DNA from: JAAYEA01 sp012689325
GTDB taxonomy: Bacteria > Chloroflexota > Anaerolineae > JAAYEA01
Length of the DNA: 19,269 bases
NCBI GenBank assembly: GCA_036841525.1
Contig: DAITVZ010000077.1
Location: 1-19,269, forward strand
Reading direction: 5' to 3'
Shown: positions 1-5,245 of the stretch, one piece after another
Layout: the number at the start of each line of letters is the position of its first letter
How positions within the stretch are numbered: position 1 is the stretch's first letter
Program-made: the position numbers and the translations under genes
Notes under the pieces: generated by a model
The model's input: the letters and a program-made list of their open reading frames with translations, nothing else
The model's database searches: none
Told to the model about the DNA's origin: nothing

Positions 1-2
1 CC

Positions 3-560
3 CTGGGCATCTCCCAGGCCACGGTATCACGCAGGCTGGCGCTCCTGAGCCTGGCCGAGCCCGTCCTGGAGTTGGTGGCTGAAGGCACCTTGGCTGCCAG
101 CCATGCCGAGGAAGTCGTCGCGGCTGGGCTGGAGCAGGCTGATCAGGTGAGGATCGCCAATGAACTGCGCGGCCGTAGCAAGGTGACCATCGCGGCGGTG
201 CAGTACGCGGTCCGGCAGCGGCAGGGCGACCGTGCGCCGACAAGGCAAGGCGAGGCGTGCCAGCGCCAGGCCGTAGCACCCAAGAAGACACCGCCGGCGG
301 CCACGGCCAAGGCGCCACCCGTCGACGCAACGGAACAACTGGAAAGCGCCTATGATCAGCGCTTCTACGAAGCAGGCGATACCCCCGAGCACGTCCGCGC
401 CTACCAGGTCATCCGCGAGATCCAGGCCCAGGTGCTGGAGGTCTCCCAGTCCGCGCTCGTCCGCCCCCAATCCATGAGCCACCAGCTGCGCCGCAGTATT
501 TGCCAATGTGCTGCCAATGCCATTGCCGAACTGAGACTGATCGAGGAGGCGACCCGCTAA
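3..560 (+). CDS. ParB/KorB-like DNA-binding protein, C-terminal part (5' end outside window)
   Basis: The frame is open from the first bases of the window, so the N-terminus is missing. The visible start, LGISQATVSRRLALLSLAEP, matches the helix-turn-helix of ParB/Spo0J/KorB proteins, in which a Gln/Ser-x-x-Val recognition helix is followed by 'L..L.EPV.ELV'. The next stretch, 'EGTLAASHAEEVVAAGL', fits the following family segment ('G.L...HA..L'). The rest (about residues 60-185) has an Ala/Pro-rich linker and a helical C-terminus I do not recognise. ParB-family proteins bind DNA sites for partition or, in phages and plasmids, for regulation. The N-terminal ParB/Srx nuclease-like domain cannot be judged because it lies outside the window. 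The gene stops at TAA 558-560, just before a broken phage-type frame, which favours a mobile-element ParB over the chromosomal copy. Family call is fairly sure; role is inferred. Confidence 0.75.
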   Translation: MGISQATVSRRLALLSLAEPVLELVAEGTLAASHAEEVVAAGLEQADQVRIANELRGRSKVTIAAVQYAVRQRQGDRAPTRQGEACQRQAVAPKKTPPAATAKAPPVDATEQLESAYDQRFYEAGDTPEHVRAYQVIREIQAQVLEVSQSALVRPQSMSHQLRRSICQCAANAIAELRLIEEATR

Positions 561-580
561 TCGAGGCCGCCGACATCCTG

Positions 581-846
581 ATGTGCGTGGGGGGGCGAGC
601 ACCACCCCGTCCCCCAGGATGTTATCCTTGAGGCGGCCCGGCTGGGCGTCAGCAAGCGCCTGCCCATCAGGGCTCCTCCGCAGGGCTTTACGAAGGGCGT
701 CAGTCGAATCTACTTTTCGCGCCCAGGGGAGGCGCCAGGGACGCTGATCTCTGACGCCTCCCCTGGGCCACGGACCTCACCGATGCCCGTAGCGCTGCCA
801 GAGGACCGCGCTCCCGCAGCCCCCTGGAACACCATCCCTCTCGGCC
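581..846 (+). pseudogene. Small phage-type protein, broken by a 1-nt frameshift in a G tract
   Basis: From ATG 581 the frame reads MCVGG, then hits a stop soon after a seven-G run (589-595). Removing one G restores a long open frame: VGGEHHPVPQDVILEAARLG followed by VSKRLPIRAPPQGF and GVSRIYFSRPGE. The pattern 'VG..hhP...d.i.EA.rlGvSkR.P...G...G.sRi' resembles small uncharacterised phage-associated proteins, recognised from memory of the motif and not from a search. The start is uncertain because the frame is also open upstream, overlapping the end of the ParB-like gene. The 3' end is uncertain too: the restored frame stays open to 1034 but runs antisense into the HEAT-repeat gene, so the limit at 846 is arbitrary. 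A sequencing or assembly error in the homopolymer would explain the break as well as real decay. Confidence 0.45.
721..768. repeat. Perfect 14-bp inverted repeat with 20-nt loop
   Basis: GCCCAGGGGAGGCG at 721-734 pairs perfectly with CGCCTCCCCTGGGC at 755-768. No T tract follows on either strand, so it is not a canonical intrinsic terminator. It lies at the end of the broken phage-type frame and 79 bp from the stop of the convergent HEAT-repeat gene, where a hairpin transcription end would be expected. Confidence 0.6.
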
Positions 847-1635
847 CTATCCCGCTTCGTAGCCCAAAGCGTGCAGCGCCGACGTCGCGGCCACCCGCAC
901 ATCATCGCTTTCGTCCTCCAGGAGCGCCTGCAGAGGCTGCACGGCGGCCCCGGCCTTCATCTGTCCCAGGGCGACCGCCGCTGTCCTGCGCACATCGGCA
1001 TCCCCATCACCAAGGGCCTGGAGCAGAGAGGTGAGAGTGCCGGGCTCCTGCATGAGCTTTCTGAGGCTCTCGCTCTTTCTAATCATGGCGAAGGCGCTGG
1101 TGCTCGAAGCATACGCCTTTAGCACCTTCCTGACCCGGGCGTATTGGCGCTCGACCATCTCGGGAGAAGCCGCCTTCCCGGCCTTGCCCCAGGTGGGCGG
1201 CTCGCCCGTGGCGGTGCAGTCATCGGATTCGCGGACCAGCTTGGCCAGCCGCCAGACCAACAACCCTGGATAGATCATCAGCCCCACCGGCATCAGATTT
1301 GAAATGCGGGAGGATGACTCGCCCAGCACGATCATGCCGACCATCATCAATGGCAGCATGGCAAAAAACCAGAGGGTGAACTGCGTGACCAGCCCCACCA
1401 CTACGCCGTCAAAGCCACGGACCGCTAGCCACGAGGGCCAGACGACCTCCCCGATCGCCTGCATGGTTTTTTGCCCGGCGCTTAGCTTGTTCCACGGCCT
1501 AAGCCCGGTCTCGTTGAGCGCGCCGCAGTTGCCACAGCGCACCTGGGCCGGGCCGAATCTGCGCTGCCCATTGGTGAGCTTGGACGTGCAATTCCCACAA
1601 GCCATGTTGATGACTTGATACCGTATGGTGGTCAT
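847..1635 (-). CDS. Zinc-ribbon / transmembrane / HEAT-repeat protein
   Basis: This 262-residue protein has three parts. Residues 13-37 carry two CxxC pairs (C13/C16 and C34/C37), a zinc-ribbon arrangement. Residues about 78-104 and 111-130 are two strongly hydrophobic segments, forming a membrane hairpin. Residues about 195-260 are HEAT-like repeats of the PBS-lyase type ('ALGDGDADVRRTAAVALGQM', then 'LLEDESDDVRVAATSALHAL'). HEAT repeats normally mediate protein-protein contacts. With the zinc ribbon and HEAT domain both predicted cytoplasmic, this looks like an inner-membrane scaffold or adaptor; no catalytic motif is seen. The ATG at 1635 has AAAGGGG about 6 nt upstream. It follows the zinc-ribbon gene at 1711-1938 on the same strand (75-bp gap), so co-transcription is likely. 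Domain calls are firm; function is unknown. Confidence 0.8.
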   Translation of the reverse strand: MTTIRYQVINMACGNCTSKLTNGQRRFGPAQVRCGNCGALNETGLRPWNKLSAGQKTMQAIGEVVWPSWLAVRGFDGVVVGLVTQFTLWFFAMLPLMMVGMIVLGESSSRISNLMPVGLMIYPGLLVWRLAKLVRESDDCTATGEPPTWGKAGKAASPEMVERQYARVRKVLKAYASSTSAFAMIRKSESLRKLMQEPGTLTSLLQALGDGDADVRRTAAVALGQMKAGAAVQPLQALLEDESDDVRVAATSALHALGYEAG

Positions 1636-1710
1636 GTTGCGCCCCTTTCTGGCCTGCTGCCCTCAGGTTAGATTCATCTATGAGCTACCGCCACGCCAAC
1701 GCTTGGTCCC

Positions 1711-1938
1711 TCACTTCCAGAACTGCCACCACTTTTTCCCCGCGGGCGACCCTGCGCGGCTGTATGGGTCATAGTCGTACAGGCCGCGGTAGACGTCGCC
1801 CTGGCCGAACTGGGCGCCGCACACGCCGCAGGTTGCCGTTCCCACCAGCAGCCCTCCCCTCATCACCATCTGGGCCAATTCGGGGTTTCCCTTGCGCAGG
1901 ATCGCGCCGCACTTGGGGCATCTCCAAAGGTCGCTCAT
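1711..1938 (-). CDS. Small zinc-ribbon protein with Trp-rich C-terminus
   Basis: A 75-residue protein beginning MSDLWRCPKCGAIL and containing a second pair (CGVC), so it has a four-Cys zinc-ribbon fold. The C-terminus, GKKWWQFWK, is basic and Trp-rich and could sit at a membrane surface or act as a short interaction tail. I chose the ATG at 1938 over an in-frame ATG at 1980 because AAGGAGGAG ends about 6 nt upstream of 1938. In addition, a -10-like TATACT on the minus strand (1993-1988) would place the transcription start at or near the upstream ATG. The protein is unnamed. As the first gene of a minus-strand pair with another zinc-ribbon protein, the two may act together; that is inference. 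Confidence 0.75.
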   Translation of the reverse strand: MSDLWRCPKCGAILRKGNPELAQMVMRGGLLVGTATCGVCGAQFGQGDVYRGLYDYDPYSRAGSPAGKKWWQFWK

Positions 1939-1987
1939 CGCATCTCCTCCTTGATTGTCGTTCCTTCCGTTGCCCATCACTGCCCCC

Positions 1988-1993
1988 AGTATA
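1988..1993 (-). promoter_or_regulatory. Possible -10 element for the zinc-ribbon/HEAT gene pair
   Basis: The minus strand reads TATACT (5 of 6 matches to TATAAT) about 50 nt upstream of the ATG at 1938. I see no good -35 at the usual distance, so this is a weak call. Confidence 0.3.
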
Positions 1994-2025
1994 GGCCCCG
2001 TGCGGGCCGCCTGCTTGACATCGGG

Positions 2026-2055
2026 TTGTCAGTTGGGTGACCTTTGTCGTATAAT
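2026..2055 (+). promoter_or_regulatory. Sigma70-type promoter for the kinase-like membrane protein
   Basis: TTGTCA (2026-2031) and a perfect TATAAT (2050-2055) are 18 bp apart, giving a predicted start near 2062 and a leader of about 86 nt before the GTG at 2148. A TTGACA at 2015-2020 lies 29 bp from the -10, too far to be its -35. With TTGTCA it forms a short inverted repeat (TGACA-N6-TGTCA, 2016-2031), a possible operator over the -35. Confidence 0.6.
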
Positions 2056-2147
2056 CTCGTTGGATACCGATACTGGAACAGGTCCCAGCGGCTTATCAGT
2101 GGGGTTGGTGCGTCACCAGATCGTCAGGAGAGAAAGGTGGTTCGTCA

Positions 2148-3728
2148 GTGCCAAGACCATCGCTGCGCGGCCAGGTCCCTCTCCTCATCCTGTTCGCTGT
2201 GGCGGCCGTGGTCGCCCTCTATCCCCTGGCCCTATCCCTCAGTCACGCCTCGACCTACGGCTTGTTCCGCGTGCCCATCGCCTCCTGGGTCGTGCTGGGC
2301 CTGAGCGCGCTGCTCTTGGCGCTGGACGGGGCGGCTATCCATGCCTGGTGGCTTGGCCGCAAGGGGCGCGCCGCGCTCGTCGAGACGGGCCAGGCGCTGG
2401 ACCAGGCCACTCGGGAGCTGGCCGCGCTCAAGGCCGACCTGCTCAGCGATCAGCTTCCCGCCATCTCGGGCCAGGAGCACCTGGGCCGGGTAGAGTATGG
2501 GGCCATCTTGCAGGCGCTCTTTCGCGCGGTCCCGGACGCCGGCTACATCCGGGTGGAGCCGCTTTCGGGCGGATACAGCGGCAACGCCACGGTGCTGGCC
2601 ACGTTGGGCGATAGGCTGGGCCAGCGGATGTTGCCGCGGCCGTTCGTCGTCAAGCTGGGGGATCGGCGCGAGATGGCCGGGGAGAAGGACAAATACGCCG
2701 AGTTCGTCCTGCCGGCGCTCTCTCGCAAGCCGGGCATCGTGGGCTACGCCGAGTGGGGCGATCTGGCCGGCATCGCTTACGAGTTCGCCAGCCAGGGACG
2801 CCACGCCCAGGTCCAGAGCCTGCACCAGTTCTACCAGGGGCACGCGCCCGCCGAGGTCGTCAAGCTGATCGGCGAAAGCCTCGCCTACCTGGGAGAGGCG
2901 TGGTACCAGGCTGGGGCCGCCGCGGAGGCGGACCTCTACCAGGAGTACGACCTGCTCCATCAAAAGAGGCAGCCAATCATTGAGGCGGCCTGGAGGATCC
3001 TGGAGCCGGGCGACGGCTACAGCGGCGAGCTCGCGGCCGCCGAGGGCGATCTTCGGCCACTGCTCCGGCCCGCCTTTTGCCCCGACCCCGAGCTGCCCTG
3101 GTACGACCCCATCGCCTTCCTCAGAACCTGGCGGCGGCGCAGCCTAACCACAGACATCCATCGCTCCGTGGTGCACGGCGACCTGAACGCCAGGAACATC
3201 CTGGTGGAAACCGACCAAGCCGGCGAGCGGCGGGTGTGGTTCATTGACTTTTCCCACACGGGCAATGGCCTCTCCCAACAACGCACGGCGGAGGCCATGG
3301 ACAAAGGGGTACCGGTTGAGCAGAGACGGGGACACACCCTGCGGGATTTCGCGCGGCTGGAGGCCGAGTGCAAGTTCATGCTGACCCGGCTGAATCACGA
3401 AAAAGACCTGCGGGTGGCGGTGGCCTTTGAGCGGGCGCTCCTGGCCGCCGGGCTGACGCTTCCCGCCGCGCCCGAGCTGCCGGCGGCGGTCTTGCCGCTC
3501 TTTGACGAGCGCTTTGAGCGCCTGTGGCAGGCCATCGGCGAGATCCGGCGCCGGGCGGCCCACTATCTCATCCAGGAGGGCGATCTGCGCCCCTACTGGA
3601 TGAGCCTTGTGCAGGCCACCCTGCCCGTGCTCTACTACCAGAGCGCCCAGTTCGCCAGCGAGGCGTCCGAGAGGCAGCAAAAGCGCTACGCTCTGCTGGC
3701 GGCGGGCATGCTATGCGCCAGGCTTTAG
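2148..3728 (+). CDS. Membrane-anchored APH/kinase-fold protein (TCAD9-like)
   Basis: A 526-residue protein starting at GTG 2148, with AAAGGTGG ending 7 nt upstream. Residues 8-30 and 43-65 form a two-helix membrane hairpin flanked by Arg/Lys, which puts the large C-terminal part in the cytoplasm. Residues 75-98 are likely helical or coiled. From about 112 to 480 there is an aminoglycoside-phosphotransferase/kinase-like domain: a Gly-rich loop SGGYSGNATV (140-149), a candidate nucleotide-binding lysine in VVKL (K169), the catalytic-loop motif HGDLNARN (343-350) and a DFG-like IDF (D367). A following RDFARLEAECKFML (about 397-410) recalls the ternary-complex-associated domain 9 (TCAD9) of predicted NTPase-dependent conflict systems; that link is from memory. 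The usual small-molecule resistance role is unlikely given the anchor. All key residues look present, so phosphotransfer is possible but unproven. It converges on the STAND-like regulator. Confidence 0.65.
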   Translation: MPRPSLRGQVPLLILFAVAAVVALYPLALSLSHASTYGLFRVPIASWVVLGLSALLLALDGAAIHAWWLGRKGRAALVETGQALDQATRELAALKADLLSDQLPAISGQEHLGRVEYGAILQALFRAVPDAGYIRVEPLSGGYSGNATVLATLGDRLGQRMLPRPFVVKLGDRREMAGEKDKYAEFVLPALSRKPGIVGYAEWGDLAGIAYEFASQGRHAQVQSLHQFYQGHAPAEVVKLIGESLAYLGEAWYQAGAAAEADLYQEYDLLHQKRQPIIEAAWRILEPGDGYSGELAAAEGDLRPLLRPAFCPDPELPWYDPIAFLRTWRRRSLTTDIHRSVVHGDLNARNILVETDQAGERRVWFIDFSHTGNGLSQQRTAEAMDKGVPVEQRRGHTLRDFARLEAECKFMLTRLNHEKDLRVAVAFERALLAAGLTLPAAPELPAAVLPLFDERFERLWQAIGEIRRRAAHYLIQEGDLRPYWMSLVQATLPVLYYQSAQFASEASERQQKRYALLAAGMLCARL

Positions 3729-3766
3729 CCCAACCGCCTGGCCGCCAGGAAGGCGAGATGCCCCCC

Positions 3767-5083
3767 CTAACCCCGAAACCGGAACCCGATGCCCCTGATG
3801 GTCTCCACGCAGGTATAGCTGGGGTCGTTGGCCATTCTCTGTGCCGCCGGGTCGAGGGCCAAGCGCAGCCGCTTGACGAGCTGCGAGATGGCCTCATCGC
3901 TCACCCCTTCCCCACCCCCATAGAGCGCGCGGATAACATCCTCCCGCGAGAGTATATGCTCCGGAGCCTGGGAGAAGGCGCAGAGCAGCCCGAACAGCAG
4001 CGGCGTGAGGTCGGCCATCTGGGCGCTGCCGCGAACCTCGATCCGGGCATGGTTGGGCGGCGCCGGCGCGATCCGCACCTGGCCGCCGGGCGCCGACTGG
4101 GCGCGCACAAAGGCCGCCAGTAGTGGGCTAAAGACCCGCTCGGGCCCGGCCTCCGGGACCAGCAGCCCGTTCTCGCGGAGAAAGGCCAGGGCCTGGGGAT
4201 TGGCCGCCTGATCCAGAGGGATGCCCTGCGCCAGATTGCCCAGGACGCCCTGTTCCGCCGCCGTCAGGTCACCCCACAAGTCCGCGCAGGCGATGCGGAC
4301 CTTGGGGGAGCGCAGCAGTTGGCGCGCCAGCTCGTCGGGCCCCTGCTCGGCGCTGGCGTCCCCGCTGGCGACGAGCTCGGCGGCGTTCTTGAGCAACCCA
4401 GGGTGCCCGCCGGTGCAGTGCAGCAGGGCCTGTCCCTGTTCGGGCGTAAGGGCGTAGCCCAGCCGGGCCCCGTCCCGCTCCAGCGAGGCCAGCGCGTCGG
4501 CAGGGGTGAAGGGCCCCACGACGCAGCCATCGTCCAGCAGCTCTTGCAGCTCGTACAGATGCCCCAGGGGGCGGCGGGTGGCAAAGACGTAGGAGAGGTT
4601 GGCGCGCGGGCGGGCGTTGCGGAGATGGGCCAGGTAGTTGAAAAAGGGCTCGCCCAGGGCCTGGGCCGCCTGGTCGAAATCGTCGAGGATCAAGACCAGG
4701 CTGCGCGCCGGGTCCAGCCCCAGGACCTGCGCCCGCAGGTTCCGCCGCAGCGAGAGAACGGCGGGCGGCAGGGTGGGGGCCTGGCCGGCCAGCCCCTCCA
4801 GGTAGAGCTGGGCGAGGGTTTCCTCCAGAACGCTGTCCTCATCGTTGGCGGGCAGGCTGGCGCAATCAACATAGACCACGGCGACATCCGGGGCGCGCTC
4901 TCGCAGGTAGCGCCGCCGGGCCTCCGGGTGGGAGGCGATGAAGCGCACCACGTTCGACTTGCCCATCCCGGCCAACCCGGTGACGGCGATGCTGCGCGAC
5001 CGATAGACGGCGGCCAGGATCTGGGCCGCCTGCGCCTGGCGATAGTCTGGTGGAAAGCTGGCCTCTTTAAAGGCGGGGGACAT
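3767..5083 (-). CDS. STAND-like ATPase with C-terminal OmpR/PhoB-type winged helix; putative local regulator
   Basis: A 438-residue protein. Walker A is GLAGMGKS (about residues 36-43) and Walker B is LVLILDDFD (about 129-137), followed by an 'ATRRPLG' sensor-like stretch and a helical region containing CTGGHPG, a GxP-type motif of STAND/AAA_16-like ATPases. Residues about 335-438 match Trans_reg_C: 'LTPLLFGLLCAFSQAP', 'SREDVIRALYG', 'VSDEAISQLVKRLRLALD' and the terminal 'ETIRGIGFRF' wing. The effector domain is C-terminal, unlike AfsR/SARP proteins where it is N-terminal. ATP binding probably gates DNA binding in response to a partner. I chose the ATG at 5083, with GGAGGT 4 nt upstream. A TTG at 5182 is in frame but overlaps the promoter. 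It is transcribed divergently from the WD40-propeller operon, so that operon is its likely target. Confidence 0.8.
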   Translation of the reverse strand: MSPAFKEASFPPDYRQAQAAQILAAVYRSRSIAVTGLAGMGKSNVVRFIASHPEARRRYLRERAPDVAVVYVDCASLPANDEDSVLEETLAQLYLEGLAGQAPTLPPAVLSLRRNLRAQVLGLDPARSLVLILDDFDQAAQALGEPFFNYLAHLRNARPRANLSYVFATRRPLGHLYELQELLDDGCVVGPFTPADALASLERDGARLGYALTPEQGQALLHCTGGHPGLLKNAAELVASGDASAEQGPDELARQLLRSPKVRIACADLWGDLTAAEQGVLGNLAQGIPLDQAANPQALAFLRENGLLVPEAGPERVFSPLLAAFVRAQSAPGGQVRIAPAPPNHARIEVRGSAQMADLTPLLFGLLCAFSQAPEHILSREDVIRALYGGGEGVSDEAISQLVKRLRLALDPAAQRMANDPSYTCVETIRGIGFRFRG

Positions 5084-5153
5084 GGCCACCTCCGCTCGCT
5101 GCTGGACCGGGACCGCGAGTTCAGGATCAAGCTGTACGGGTATTGTTGGCCCC

Positions 5154-5182
5154 AGTCTAGCTGTTGTACCGCTCGCTGTCAA
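5154..5182 (-). promoter_or_regulatory. Sigma70-type promoter for the STAND/winged-helix gene
   Basis: On the minus strand TTGACA (5182-5177) is followed after exactly 17 bp by TAGACT (5159-5154). The predicted start near 5147 gives a leader of about 64 nt to the ATG at 5083 and argues against the in-frame TTG at 5182 as the start codon. Confidence 0.6.
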
Positions 5183-5196
5183 GCGCGCAGGCCAGG

Positions 5197-5227
5197 GGTG
5201 CGCTATCCTGATGGCAGATAGCGCACC
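5197..5227. promoter_or_regulatory. Perfect 11-bp inverted repeat between divergent genes; operator or leader hairpin
   Basis: GGTGCGCTATC (5197-5207) and GATAGCGCACC (5217-5227) are perfect inverted copies with a 9-nt spacer. The repeat lies 14 bp upstream of the regulator's -35 and ends 18 bp before the ATG of the WD40 lipoprotein, just before its GGGGAGG ribosome-binding site. As DNA it is a candidate operator for the divergent winged-helix regulator; as RNA it would be a stable hairpin next to the start site of the WD40 gene. No convincing plus-strand promoter was found in the same gap. Confidence 0.55.
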
Positions 5228-5245
5228 GAAAAGGGGAGGATAAGG

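Noticed and set aside
2015..2055. TTGACA (2015-2020) as -35 for TATAAT (2050-2055)
   Set aside because: Spacing is 29 bp; TTGTCA at 2026-2031 gives an 18-bp spacer and is preferred.
3729..3766. Bidirectional terminator between the convergent kinase-fold and STAND genes
   Set aside because: CCTGGC-C-GCCAGG (3738-3750) leaves only a 4-5 bp usable stem and there is no T tract.
5084..5182. N-terminal extension of the STAND regulator to the TTG at 5182
   Set aside because: That codon overlaps the predicted -35 of its own promoter; ATG 5083 has a good ribosome-binding site.
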